A stretch of 64,000 nucleotides of DNA from Luscinia megarhynchos (taxonomy: Eukaryota; Chordata; Aves; Passeriformes; Turdidae), in assembly GCA_034336665.1 (NCBI GenBank), contig CM067590.1, positions 3,939,748 through 4,003,747 on the forward strand, read 5' to 3'. This document shows, in pieces, positions 36,806 through 48,100 of the stretch. Within the stretch, counting starts at the first letter, position 1. The number at the start of each line of letters is the position of its first letter. Under the pieces are notes generated by a model. That model saw only the letters and a list, made by a program, of their open reading frames with translations. It did not search any database and was not told the origin of the DNA. Both the position numbers and the translations under genes were made by a program.

Positions 36806-37856
36806 GCTTCACTCCAACAGCACCTAAAACACGGGAAATCCTGTGTGCAAAAGCATCACCAGATGCTCAGATCTATTCCAGAAGACACTCATCCATCATA
36901 AATAACCCTCACAGGGGAGCACAGCAACTTCCACCAGCATTGCATTGAGGCCATCACTGTATTGCTGTGAAGCACTGCTGGATGTCTCTATAATAATAAA
37001 ATTTCAGTGCTCAGTGCCCTGGTTTCTCCAATCACTGTCTTAGGGGGAAAAATGTCCTTGTCAAATGTCCCACTCTGTCCCTGCTCAGCTGCACAGGGAC
37101 AAGAGCAGTGCAGGGTTCTACCTGTCACTGTGAGGTTGCTTTATCTACAGCCTCCAGGACTCCCAGACACCAGAGGTCAGAAGAATGAGAATAACTGATA
37201 TAATTCCCTGGGCAGGGTGAATGTTTAATCAGCTGTGTGTTAAGCCAGAAATTCTCCAGAACAGTTCCAGGGTTGTCATGGTGGCAATGGGATCTTAAGC
37301 TGATACTAAGGAACAGTCTGACAATGACTAACCAGGTGGTGGTTAAGGAAATTGCTAATTCTGCTGAGGTTGTTTGCCTGTAATCATTCCACCCCTGCCT
37401 TTTCCCTTCTCTCCTCTTCCCTCTGATGTTTCTTGTCAGTCTTAACTAGTGACACCTCCAGAAGAGGCATCCCTAATTACAGGCTCCATTCAGCAGGACC
37501 CTTTGCCTCGTGTTAACCTCCAAGAACCACCAGCCATGTAATCCCAGACAAATTCTGAATTACTGCTGCCTCTCTGCACAGACTCAGCATTGACTTCACC
37601 CTCCTGCCCTTCCAAAACTCAGCCATGGGGATAGAACCATCTCTCTTCACACCTGGATTTGCTCCTGATGTGTGGAGTCCACAAGGGTTCCCTCATCCCA
37701 GCACAGCTGCAAATGGGATATTTCTGAGTTTTAGAGCATGGATTTGGTTCCTGATGGGAAAATGTGCACTACAAAGCTGCTTGGGAGAGAAGTAAATCCA
37801 GCCAGGATTCTGTTCTCTAGAAGGGATGGGGAAAATACAATTTTATGTGCAAACAC

Positions 37857-38165
37857 AGAATCACAGAATGGTTTGGGCTGGAAGGGAAATTAAAGCTCCT
37901 CCCATCCCACTCCTGCCATGGGCAGGGACAACTTCCACTACCCCAGGCTGCTCCAAACCCCATCCAAGCTGGCCTTGGACACTGCCAGGGATAAGGCAGG
38001 CACATCTCTGGAAAAACCTGTGATTCACCCTCCTGACAGCAAAGAATTTCTCTGGTTATTAAACCTAAATTTCCTCTTTTTCAGTTTCAACCCATTCCCC
38101 CTTATCCTGCCACTCCAGCCCCTGACCCAGAGATGCTGCTGCATGCTGCCATCCCCTGAACCTCT
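37857..38165 (-). mobile_element. CR1 3' fragment
   Basis: CAGAATCACAGAATGGTTTG, GCCATGGGCAGGGACAACTT, TTTCAACCCATTCCCCCTTA. Confidence 0.9.
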
Positions 38166-39169
38166 GCTTTGTTCCTGCTCATGTTCCACATTTTCTTTGC
38201 CAGGATGAGATTTTTGTAAGGATCAGAGATGCCCTGAGGAAGTCAGAGCATGGTGTCACCCCCTGCCAGGGGAGACAGGGATGTGTTGAGCTGCTCCTCC
38301 CCAGAGCCTGCACACAGGTACCTGCTGCTGTTTGTCCTCCCACACATCCACACATTCTGCACATGAAGCCAAAGAAAAACCCCCTCACACAGGAAAAAAA
38401 AAGATTAGTGGAACCTGGATGGTGGGAATATGTAAATGAGCTAAATGCAGCATCAGGGAGGAATATCTCCACAGTCAATATAGTTATTATTTCTGTCAGC
38501 TTCTTGCTGGAGACACTGAGGATTTCTTTCAGATTTGGGACAAGAAAACAAAGCATCTGATTTTTATTTGCATATTCTTTATATAAAAGTCATTATTGGT
38601 GCAGGATTTTGTGACCTGTTCCTTTGACTGCAATGTTCAGTCATTAACCTCTTGCAAAGCTTCCTCCCACGACACAGTTGTACAATGCTGAGACTCCTCT
38701 GGCATTTATTAAGCTCAGAAAAATAAATTCCTAATAGAAATGTAACTCAGAAAAAAAAAGAAAACTTATTAATTGCCTTTAAATGACTTTTCAAATGCTT
38801 TCATTTGGCATTTCTGCAGCTCTTCACTCCTGTGGAACATTGGGAAATAACCAAGGAAATGACATGAAGTTGTGTCAAGGGGTTGGGATGGATCTCAGGG
38901 AAAGGTTTTTCTGTGATTTTATGACCAGATCAAGGAACCAAAACAGTTTCTAAAGTTCTGTTTGAGAAACTTGTTGCTTCTGCTGAAATTTAAAATTCAC
39001 CTTGTAACTTTATTGCTGGGCAGACACTGCCTAACCCTGCAGTGACATAAGTGAGCAGGAATACTGTGGGAAGATTTTCTCATTCATTGACATGAAACCA
39101 CATGTCTGGACAAAACTACGTATTGTTTTAACAACTCAGCGGAATTAACAACATTTAAACTTTTCTAGA

Positions 39170-39510
39170 AATCGCCATCTTTCATAAAACATCACATAAA
39201 GCTGAAAGTTTTTTTTCTCCTTCCCCCCCCTACTTGGAAAAAATTTATGCATTAATGTGTCTTGAAATAATTTCTGAAACACGAATATTCCCATCTCTTA
39301 TAAAACATCACTGAAAACTGAAAGTGGGTTTTTCTGCTTTCCCTGTTATAAATGAAATATAATATTGGCTTTCACATTCATAGATATTTTTTGTCCCTTA
39401 TTAAACTTTTTTATCCCTTATTAAACTTTTAAAATTCTAAATTGTGAACTTTGTTTTTCAGACCCCCGAATGAAAATAATTTGTGCATTTATATGACCCT
39501 GAAATGATTT
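39170..39510. repeat. Diverged AT-rich tandem duplication
   Basis: ATAAAACATCAC...CTGAAAG recurs at about 39184 and 39300, and a T.TGCATT.AT.TG.C..TGAAAT.ATTTC end recurs at about 39247 and 39482. Unequal copy lengths indicate an old event. Confidence 0.5.
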
Positions 39511-39562
39511 CCTCTGTCTTTGTGTGCTAAGAAAAGGGACTCTAGGAAGTGCCCTGTACAAA

Positions 39563-39757
39563 TGGATTCCTCTTTACTCAGAGAGTTAAAAGTTTGTGCT
39601 GACGGTTTTGTCATCTATTTATGAATTTAATAATGGATAATTAGTCCATAAACTGTCTGGATTCCTCTGCTCAGTGGGTTAAGGGTCCATGGCTGTGCTG
39701 AAGGAAGGTTTTGTCATCTATTTATGCATTTATGGAGAATTACTCCATAAGCTGCTT
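39563..39757. repeat. Diverged tandem duplication of about 97 bp
   Basis: Copies 39563-39657 and 39658-39757 both begin TGGATTCCTCT and share TTTTGTCATCTATTTATG and a GG(A/-)(T/G)AATTA.TCCATAA end. They lie just upstream of the orphan island. Confidence 0.8.
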
Positions 39758-39899
39758 GGACAGACACATCCCGACGTGGGAAAGCCGGCACGTTCCCAGA
39801 CAATAAGCTGGATTTGCGAGTGTTTGAACAAAGGAATAAAGACTTGCCAGTCCAAATAAAACAAAACAAAGCGCAGATTAGAGAGAGAACCCTTCCCAG

Positions 39900-40250
39900 C
39901 GTGTCAAATATCGGCGAGGCAATCCCGGATCGCGATGGGTCCCGGCTCCGGGCGAGCCCCGGCACGCCGGGCTCGGCTGCTCCGTCTGCTCCGAGGGAGG
40001 CTCGGCTCGGGTTAAATGTGACCCGGCAGGCTCGGCTCGGGTTAAATGTGACCCAGCAGGCTCGGCTCGGGTTAAATGTGACCCGGCAGGCTCGGCACAA
40101 ACCCGGGCGGGGGAGCCGAGCGGGCGGGAGCCGCCTGTTGAATCAGCGGCGCGCCCGGACTCCGCTTTTAGCTGGAGCAGAGCGGGAGAAATGGGCTGGA
40201 ATACGGGAAAGCAGCTCTGTTTACGGGCCTGGAGCGGCAGGGAAAACATG
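39900..40250. promoter_or_regulatory. Orphan intronic CpG island
   Basis: A CpG-dense stretch in otherwise AT-rich intron, about 3 kb inside RFX2 intron 1 from exon 1. It contains a three-copy 30-bp repeat. No clear splice donor or TATA box was seen. Candidate enhancer or alternative promoter; function unknown. Confidence 0.4.
39998..40096. repeat. Three-copy 30-bp repeat in CpG island
   Basis: Exact 30-base period; copies of GTTAAATGTG start at 40011, 40041 and 40071. Each unit carries GGGTTAAATGTGACCC, an imperfect inverted repeat whose arms (GGGTTA / TGACCC) resemble nuclear-receptor half-sites. Confidence 0.9.
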
Positions 40251-40473
40251 TTGTGATTAAACGTGGCAGCTGTCGGTGCTCAGAGGTGTTACAAGCAAGG
40301 GACTATTTAAAGACAATGACTGGCGCGTCTATTCCGCCGCGTTTGTGGCAGCCTCGAAGTTATTTAGTGGCAGAAATGACTTTTAGTGGCGGGGAATACT
40401 CTCAGCTGGAGGATTTCCCCCAAAAGCCAGGGCAAACGACGTCATCAGAGGCACTGGCTGCTCAGTGATTAGA

Positions 40474-40608
40474 GAATCCCAGAATAGGCTGGGTTGGAAG
40501 GGAGCTGAAATCCTTCCTTGGTGCACCCTGTCCCAAGGGCAGGGACACCTTCCACTGGCTCGGGGTGCTCCAACCTGGCCTTGGACACTTCCAGGGATGG
40601 GTCTGATC
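40474..40608 (-). mobile_element. CR1 3' fragment
   Basis: GAGAATCCCAGAATAGGCTG, AAGGGCAGGGACACCTTCCA, CCTGGCCTTGGACACTTCC. Confidence 0.88.
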
Positions 40609-42404
40609 CTGTTTGCACACACAAAAGGACACAGAAAATGTATTTCTGATGTACCTTCCCATACCTAACACATTATTTAACAGCGACTCTCTCTAGACCA
40701 CACTCAGTCTTTTGGGATGGTGACCCCATCCCTCCCTCCCAGCCTGGCTGCAGGGGCTCAGTGTGGAAGGAGGATCCTCCATTTACAGGCCAAATCTACA
40801 AATTTATGTGGCAATCCTACAAATTTATATGGGAGAGCAACAAAGCACTCTTTGAGAGGGCAGACCTGATGGCTAAAGGAGAAGAACCTGCTGCTGTTGT
40901 GGCCCCAGTGTGCTGCCTGCAGGTCTCACCCCTCTCCAGGTGCTGCACATTTCCCCGTGGCTCAGACCCTCCAGGAGCAGAGCTGGCACAGGGGCCCCAG
41001 GACAGGGACACGCTCCTGGGAGAGGAATTCATGAGATGCAAATGGCTCAGCAGGGAGATGCAAAGCAGGGACTGTCTGTGGGAGTCACGGTGGCTGGGAG
41101 GGACCTGGCTCTGCCTTTCCTCCGTGGCAGGGGATGCTCCTCTCCCTATCTCCAACTGGGATCATTCCTGTTCTGCAGGAAGCAAGCAGGGACAAAGAAA
41201 TTCCAGCTGTCAACCCCTTCTGTCTGTGCTTTCAGCCTTCAGGCCACGATCCTGTTGTTACCTGAGAACCCAGATTCTGATTAAAAAGATGAGCAATTCC
41301 AAACGTCGTGGTTATGGGAACAGCTCTGACAACACCGACTCCAAACAACAAACCCCCAGAGCCTCCCACAGCTGTGTAACCCCAAGGCAAATGCATCACA
41401 TCTCACAGAATTCCAATACATGTCCCCTCCCTTGGGACAGCAACACTGAGAGGTAAAGACTCAGCTGGATGTGTTGGTTTTTTAAAACATGAACTAAGAT
41501 TTTCACGTACCTAACGCCCCACAGGCTGGTCCTACAAGGTCCACTTTCACTTTAGAAATCAAACTGTTCATCCCAAACTCAGCAGACACAGTCAGAGGTT
41601 GGTTGAACCCATCTTGAATGAAGTAACCATGAAAGAGCCTCCCAAAATGCCTCCCCTTCTACTAAACGTGCCACTTTAAAATAAAACCTGAGACTAAACT
41701 GATCCTGAACTGACTGAGGCAAACTCAGACCGAAAAGTGAAACAGCAGAGGCGGAGAGGGAAGCCCAGGAGTTTAGGTTGGTATTTAGAGACTGTTTTTT
41801 CCTTTTTTCTAAGCCAGACGTTACTCTCTATTCTCAAATGATTTGTAACCAAGATAGAGTTGAAAAGTTTGGGCAGAAGCAGATGAAAAAAGCCTTGACT
41901 AAATGATTCCGAAGCTGAGCTCTCAGTTTAATCTACCAGTTAAAGCCTGAGTTTAAGGACATTCCAAATGCAAAAAGGTAAAGTAGATTTAACAATATTT
42001 AATAAAATTATTATTTATTCTGCTCTTTTAATTAGTAAGTCTCACCTCTTTCAATAGCAAAGTCAAAATAAAGGCTTCAGAGCGCTATCTAAATAAAAAG
42101 AATGGAAAGATTTAATCAGGCAGCAGGAACTCACGCTTGAAACAGGCACGTCCACAAAATCCCACTCTAACAGGAGATGAATCTTGTTTCACAACACACT
42201 TTATTCAAAACAAACAGGAGAAACCACGTCAAGAACAGACGGCAGATGCTTGCAAATAGGTCTCGCTGCGATTTCCCCTCGTTTCTAAGACCGACACGAC
42301 AGCGAGCGCCGGGATCTCCCAGCTCTGGCAAACTCCAGGGATGAGCTGGAGTTGAAATCACCTCCCTCCACCCCCAAAGAGGAGGAGGAGGAGGAGCGCT
42401 CGGG

Positions 42405-42715
42405 GGTCGGGGACAGCACGGGGAGGGGGACGGGGACAGCACGGGGAGGGGGACGGCAGGAAGAGAGGGAGAGGGGCAGCATGGAGAGAGGGACGGGGAC
42501 AGCGTGGGGAGGGGGACGGGAGGAAGAGAGGGAGAGGGACAGCATGAAGAGAGGGATGGGGACAGCATGAAGAGAGGGATGGGGACAACAGGAAAAGAGG
42601 GAACAGCAGGAGGAAAGGGACAGGGACAGCACAGGCAGGGGGACGGCAGGAAGAGAGAGACAGGGACAGCGTGGAGAGAGGGACAGGAAGAGCACGGAGA
42701 GAGGCACGGGCGCAC
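42405..42715. repeat. G-rich irregular minisatellite beside RFX2 exon 1
   Basis: Repeated GGGACAGCAYGGAGAGAGGGACGG-like blocks with runs of G on the plus strand, so RFX2 intron 1 RNA would be C-rich here. It merges with the promoter island. Confidence 0.85.
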
Positions 42716-43146
42716 TCGGAACGGCGCGACCCCGAGCCCAGCGGAGCGGGAGCCCCGTGCCCCCTCCCGACCCCGAGCCGACACTCCGGGGCTCGCACCC
42801 CGCGCGGTTCCGGGAAGCCCCGGCGGCCGGGCGGTGCCGGTTCCCTGCCGGGCGGGGCCGCGCTGCGGGCGGTGCCCCGGGGCAGCGCCGCCGGCCCGGG
42901 GAGGGCGAGCCCGGGGCGGTTCGGCGGTGCCGCCTCCGCCGCTCTCCCGCTCCCAACTTTCCGGGGGCGGCGCGTTCGGCGCCCCCCGCCCCGGCGCGCA
43001 GCGGGGCCGCGCATCCCGCGCCGGGACAAGCGGGGTGCGCGCCGCCGGCCCGAGCCGCGCCGGCCCCGCGGGCACCGCGCACATCCCCGGCACCCCCCCC
43101 CGGCCGCGGTCCCACATCCAGCCCGTCGCGGGGCGGCCCCGCTCAC

Positions 43147-43270
43147 CTGCCGTCCCCGCCGGGTGCCGCGGGCTGCGCTGGGCTCCGGCCGCCGGGGCCG
43201 CGCGTTGCCGCCGTTGGCAAGTAACAGTCTCCAGGGCTACGGTCACTATGGCGCCGGGCGCCGGGTCTCG
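43147..43270 (-). other. RFX2: Probable RFX2 non-coding exon 1 (right limit approximate)
   Basis: On the minus strand a strong donor GCAG/GTGAGC follows base 43147 within a CpG island. The first coding exon needs an upstream 5' UTR exon, because an acceptor lies only 8 bases before its ATG. No other minus-strand donor as good in an island setting was noticed between 5 and 43 kb. A minus-strand CCAAT box at 43357-43353 would place the cap site near 43270; that limit is inferred, not read. Transcript evidence is needed for the exact start, and a second alternative first exon in one of the intronic islands remains possible. Confidence 0.55.
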
Positions 43271-43284
43271 AGGCAACTGTTGCT
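43204..43284. promoter_or_regulatory. RFX half-site cluster in RFX2 exon 1 region
   Basis: GTTGCC at 43204-43209; GTTGGC-A-AGTAAC at 43213-43225 (X-box with one mismatch); and GGCAAC followed by GTTGCT at 43272-43284, an everted pair of half-sites that also forms CAACTGTTG, containing a MYB-type CAACTG core. A further GTTGCC lies at 43632-43637. Half-sites are short, so chance occurrence in a GC-rich island is possible; the clustering is what is notable. Confidence 0.4.
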
Positions 43285-43689
43285 ACCCCGGCCCCGCGCG
43301 TCACCGCCCGGCCCCGCCCTGAAGGGGCGTGCCCAGAGTTTCTCCTCTTCCCATTGGTGCAGCGCCTGTCCATCACCTGAGGGGGCGGAACGCGTGGCGG
43401 GACCGCCAATGGCGCTGCGGAGGGGGCGTGGCCAGCGCTTGGCGCGCGGTTTGGCGCCTCGGCGCGGGGCGGGGCGGGCGCGTGACGCGCGCAGGCGCGC
43501 GGGGAAGGAGGGGAAGGGGCGGGGCCGGGCGCGCGCCTCGGTGATTTCACCTCAATAAATCACCCGCCCCCAAAAAAAGTTGATTTTCCGGCTGTTAAAC
43601 ATTACAAAGTGGCGGCCTGGCGTTTTCTCCCGTTGCCGCTGGGGTTGTTTGGTTTTTTCTATTTAACCCGCTCCGCATGACATCAAGCC

Positions 43690-43717
43690 GTCGTCATGGC
43701 GACGGGGCGTGACGTCA
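43690..43717. promoter_or_regulatory. X-box-like motif next to a perfect CRE
   Basis: GTCGTCATGGCGAC at 43690-43703 resembles the RFX X-box (GTNRCC, short spacer, RGYAAC) with about two mismatches. Six bases later, TGACGTCA at 43710-43717 is a perfect CREB/ATF palindrome. Known: an X1 (RFX) box followed by an X2 (CRE-like) box is the arrangement of MHC class II promoters and of some testis promoters. It lies about 430 bases upstream of the inferred RFX2 cap site. Confidence 0.5.
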
Positions 43718-43981
43718 CCGAGAGCAAGTGGGGTTTGGGGTGAATTTGGGGGATATCGGTGAAAGGCTGCGGGCCCGGCACACGCGGCTCCCCCGCTCTG
43801 GATGCGGATCCGGCAGCGCCCGGAGCTCGGGGGGTGCGGTGGGGATGAGGGGAGAAACAGCAGCAGCGACATAAAATCATAAAATCAAAACGTCATAAAA
43901 TCATAAAATCATCATCTACGGACAAACAGAGCGAGCCCGGTGCTGGGGTTACTCAGAAGGATAAATGCAGAGAGAGGCACG

Positions 43982-44940
43982 GGGATAATGGCGGGGAGGA
44001 GGAGGGGGAGGGAGGAGGAGGGGAGGAGGGGAGAGGAGGAGAGGGAGGGAGGAGAGGGAGGAGGGAGGAGGGAGGGAGGGAGGGAGGGAGGGGAGGAGGG
44101 AGGGAGGGAGGAGGGAGGAGAGGGAGGAGGAGGAGGGAGGGAGGAGGAAGAAGGGAGGAGAGGAGAGGAGAGGGGAGGAGGGAAGGAGGAGGGAGGAGGG
44201 AGAGGAGGGAGAGGAGGGAGGAGAGGAGGGAGGGAGGGGAAGGAGGAGAGGAGAGGAGGAGGAGAGGAGGAGGAGGGAGGAGAGGAGGAGGAGAGGAAGA
44301 AAGGAGGAGGAGAGGAGAGGAGGAGGAGGAGAAGGAGGAGGGAGGGAGGAGAGGAAGAAGGAGGAGGGAGGAGGGGAGAGGAGGAAGGGAGGAGAGGAGA
44401 AGGGAGGGAGGAGGAGGGAGGAAGAAGGAGGGAGGAAGAGGAGGAGGAAGAAGGAAGGAGAGGAGAGGAAGAAGGAAGGAGAGGAGAGGAAGAAGGAGAG
44501 GAGAGGAAGGAGAGGGAGAGGAAGGAGGAGGGAGGGAAGAAGGAGAAGAGAAAGAGAACGAAAAGAGAAATAAAAGAGAAAGAGAAGATAAAGAGAAAGA
44601 GCAAGAAGATGAAAAAGAGAAGGGAAGGGAAGGAAGAAGGGAAGGAAGGGAAGGAAGGGAAGGGAAGGGAAGGAAGGAAGGGAAGGGAAGGGAAGGAAGG
44701 GAAGGAAGAAGGGAAGGGAAGGGAAGGGAAGGGAAGGAAGGGAAGGGAAGAAGGGAAGGAAGGAAGGGAAGGGAAGAAGGAAGAAGAGAAGAGAAGAGAA
44801 GAGAAGAGAAGAGAGAAGAGAAGAGAAGAGAAGAGAAGAGAAGAGAAGAGAAGAGAAGAGAAGAGAAGAGAAGAGAAGAGAAGAGAAGAGAAGAGAAGAG
44901 AAGAGAAGAGAAGAGAAGAGAAGAGAAGAGAGAAGAGAAG
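43982..44940. repeat. ~1 kb polypurine tract near RFX2 promoter
   Basis: Nearly pure purine on the plus strand for about 950 bases: GGA/GGGA-rich blocks to about 44540, GGAAG blocks to 44780, then about 30 copies of AGAAG to 44940. Contains many G-runs compatible with G-quadruplexes and mirror repeats compatible with triplex DNA. A CR1 copy abuts its right end. Confidence 0.97.
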
Positions 44941-44944
44941 CTAG

Positions 44945-45160
44945 AGGAGAGCTCAGAGCTCCTGGCAGGGCCTAAAGGGGCTCCAGGACAGCTGGAGAGG
45001 GGACTGGGGACAAGGGCTGGAGGGACAGGACACAGAGAGAACGGATTCCTACTGAAAAAGTGAGATTTAGATGGAATATGGGATGGAATTGTGCCCTGAG
45101 GGTGGGCAGCCCTGGCACAGCTGGATCCCTGGAGTGCCCAAGGCCAGGTTGGATGGGGAC
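44945..45160 (+). mobile_element. CR1 3'-region fragment at end of polypurine tract
   Basis: GGACAAGGGCTGGAGGGACA, GAGGGTGGGCAGCCCTGGCA, CCCAAGGCCAGGTTGGATGG in sense order, lacking the last 80 bases of the family. Confidence 0.8.
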
Positions 45161-48100
45161 TCACTCCCCACACCCTGTCCTGTTTTATTTTGTCAATGAA
45201 ACCCAGCACAAGCCCTGGGTGGCTCTCACATTTTTTGAATGCAGGTGCTGCCAAGGAAAGCAGCGTTTTTTATAAAGCTTTACAAAATATCTTTCTTTGT
45301 GGGGTTTTTATGGGGTTTTCCCCTACAGGTAAACTCAGCAGAATCACCACCACTTGCTCTGAAAAATCCCCATGAGGAATTTCACGATTTCCAGGATCAC
45401 CTTCCTGACATGCAATAAAAAAAACACGTTTATGGTGTATTTTTTTTCTGCAACGTTTTCTGAAAAGTATGTCCCAGCCTCAGCCAAGGAAGTGTGTGGA
45501 ATTTGTACCCATGGAGACTCCAATAACACAGCCTGCTCCAAACACCACAGGATTATTACTTTTCTTACCTAACGCTTCGGGAAAGGAGTTACTGGAAAAG
45601 GAAGTGACTGAGAGCAGCAATATAAATTGGAGACACTGGTTAGCGTGTGGTCCATCTGCAAATTTGGGCTTGGTGTTCCTGCTTTTGGGAGATTACCATG
45701 AAAATTACATTGGAAAAATTCATTGTTGTGTGTCTGACCACCATGGACACACTGAGTGAGCTGAGCGAAATAATTTTTATTTTTAATGGGTTGTAGATGC
45801 TTAAGCTGTAGATATTTTAAAAGAACAACTTTTAGGTGAGTGAAATATGCAGTAAAAGAGAAAAATAGAGGTGGAATAGTTTTTATTACCTAGTACATGT
45901 AAACATCCACCTTTACTCCTGGAATCTTAGAGCAGATTAATAGATTTGCCTTAAAAACTCCTGATGTGTTTGAAGTTTGTTCTCATTCCTTCCCTCAATC
46001 TCTTGTTTTACAAATCAAACAATCCTCTGGTTTTCCCACTGGAAAATCCCAGACCTTTCCTAAAAACACTCAATAATCAGCAATTTTTTAAATCCTGTGG
46101 TCACTTATTCCTGCTTGAGCACCATGCATTGGGTTTTGCCACACTGACTTGCACCAGGCTGATTTTGAATTATCACTCAAATTTACCAGGAGCTGAATGA
46201 ATTTCCTCAGTCTTCTCCCCTTTAATATCTCCTCCAATGTGTTATTGCAGCTCTGTTATCACTTTATTTCAATTCCCCACTGAACAGCATCCATTCCTCT
46301 GGAAAATAAATATAAACCATGTTTGGCTGTGCTCCTGTTCCTCCAAAGTGCCAATTACTGCCTGAAACCCAAAGCACAGGTGACAACAACATCCTGAAAT
46401 CCAAATTCAACCCCAAACACCAGCCCAGCACTGCCCAGGCCACCATCAACCCTGTCCCCAAGTGCCACAGCCATGGAATTTTGATAATTCTTGAAGTTTT
46501 TGGTAATGCTGAGCACAACACCTTTGGAAACCCTGGAGTCAGGCAGCTCCAGGGAATCACCACAGCCCTGTCATTTTTGATTAGGGACCTGCTTGTGCCA
46601 AGATGATCACTGGGATGATTTTTTCTTTGTTTCTTCCAGCCTGTTCATGAGCCAGATCTCACTCCCCTCACACAGGGCCTGGGGGAAGGAGATTCATTTC
46701 AAAAAGTTGGTGGTAAAGAATGAGAAGTTTGATTTTTCTCTTCCCTTTTCTCCCAGAGGAGCAGCTCGCTGCAGCTGTCTGTGCTACCCACAGGAGGGCA
46801 CATTCCTCAAAGCAATCTGGAATTCAGCTCAAACCAAATCCCACCCAAAGGATCTCACTGATTGACTTGATTTCACTAAAGGGAGGTTTTGACAGGAAAA
46901 ATTGTGCTCTGATGAAAGCAAATTCCTTGTAAAGGTAGCGGGATCCTTTGAAATATTGTGTTTATCCATGAAAAACACTCTTGTTTTGGGTGCTGGAAAT
47001 GAAACCTGAAATGAAACTATTCCTTTAAATTGTTTCCTGTGTGAAAAAAATTCCCAGAAGGTTAAAAGTGAAAGAAACAATAAAATTGCCTTTGGGATTT
47101 TTGCTTAAAGAAAAAATTTGCTTGTTTTAAATGGGTACCAGACAGCACTTTCCTACCTGGGGGATTTGTGTGTCAGCTCCCCCCATTCTTGGAGGTGTTT
47201 TCCAGCTCTAATGATTCTGGGGTTCTCTCCACACTGTGTTTTACTGCTGAGTGAGCTCAGTGCAAAACATTTGGAGCCTGAACTGGTACCTGTGCATGTC
47301 CCCTGTCCCACAGGATCAACAGCACCATCCCATGCAGGTTATGAGGATCATCCCATCTGTGATCATGGATTTTCCCTTTAATATATCAAAATTAAACTTC
47401 AGGATCATTTCATTCACGATCATTATAATTTGTGGTGCACATAAATAAGTCCTGGTTTTGCAGGTAGAGGGGTGCACTTAGGAATTAAATCTCCATTTAA
47501 TCCCCATTCCAGCTATTTCCAAGGAAATTTCAGTGGGTCTGGTGCAAACTGCAGCTTTTCCTTCAGGGCACAGCTGTGGGTGAGCTCCTGCTCCAGCCAC
47601 AGCCCCAGGGCTGTGTTTTCTGCATCACAAACCCCTGACCTCGCTGCTGCTCAGACAACAACATTCTCCAGAGCTTTTGGCTGCACTTGAGAGGAGAAAT
47701 CTGTTGAGTGTGGCAGTGCCAAGGCCACTCTGGAATTTCCCAGTACCCTGCCCTGCTCTGCCCACGCGTCTCCCCAGCAGGACAGTGAATTCCAGGCTGT
47801 TATGGAATGCTCTGTCCTGTCCTGGCAGTGGAAAAGCAGTTTTTTTTTTCCCTCAGCCTTGCTCAGGCTGGAAGCAAACAGGTGAGTGCTGAAGGTGGGA
47901 GAAAGCAGAGTGGATGTTCAGCCCTTCCCCTGCTCTTTTTCCTGTCTCCCTTCCCTGGCAAAGGTTTCCCTGCACAACACAGGATTTGGGAAGGTCACTC
48001 TTCCCAACCTCACATCTTCCCCCTAACAAGTTTTTAGCACAGCTAAAACCCCAAATGCCCTTTTTTCCCCCACCCTGGATATTTCCCTTTTAAAAGATTT

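Larger units (their letters stand above)
5010..43146 (-). other. RFX2: RFX2 intron 1 (about 38 kb)
   Basis: Inferred intron between the non-coding exon at 43147 and the first coding exon. No coding exon was recognised in it on either strand. Stretches with nothing recognisable beyond ordinary intronic sequence are about 5750-6980, 7060-7640, 9015-10200, 10600-11110, 11565-12715, 13350-13775, 14110-15195, 15960-16398, 18960-19580, 21745-25210, 25830-26685, 27275-29600, 30230-32560, 33615-35815, 36195-36580, 36810-37855, 38170-39170 and 40610-42400. Several of these are AT-rich (10.6-12.7, 30.6-31.1, 34.2-34.6, 38.5-39.5 kb). The rest are covered by the repeats and islands listed separately. 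Confidence 0.6.
42700..43560. promoter_or_regulatory. RFX2: RFX2 promoter CpG island
   Basis: About 860 bases of very GC-rich, CpG-dense DNA with no TATA box at the expected place. It holds CCAAT boxes on both strands (ATTGG at 43353-43357, CCAAT at 43406-43410), GC boxes (43425-43435 and 43515-43528), an E2F-type TTTGGCGCC at 43450-43458 and several RFX half-sites in 43204-43284. The island covers the proposed RFX2 exon 1 and extends toward ACSBG2. CCAAT boxes in both orientations leave room for divergent transcription. Open frames here on both strands are proline/arginine/alanine-rich by-products of GC content. Confidence 0.8.

Noticed and set aside
43370..43395. CTCF-like core (CTGAGGGGGCGG)
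   Set aside because: Only a partial match in GC-rich sequence; a similar weak match at 54930-54950 shows how often this arises by chance.
42167..43558. Several 260-370-codon frames across the RFX2 island
   Set aside because: GC-rich DNA lacks stop codons; the frames are P/R/A/G-rich, overlap in all phases and span the predicted non-coding exon and promoter.
43940..45254. 334- and 433-codon frames (EEGRR / SSLPPS)
   Set aside because: Low-complexity translation of the second polypurine tract on either strand.
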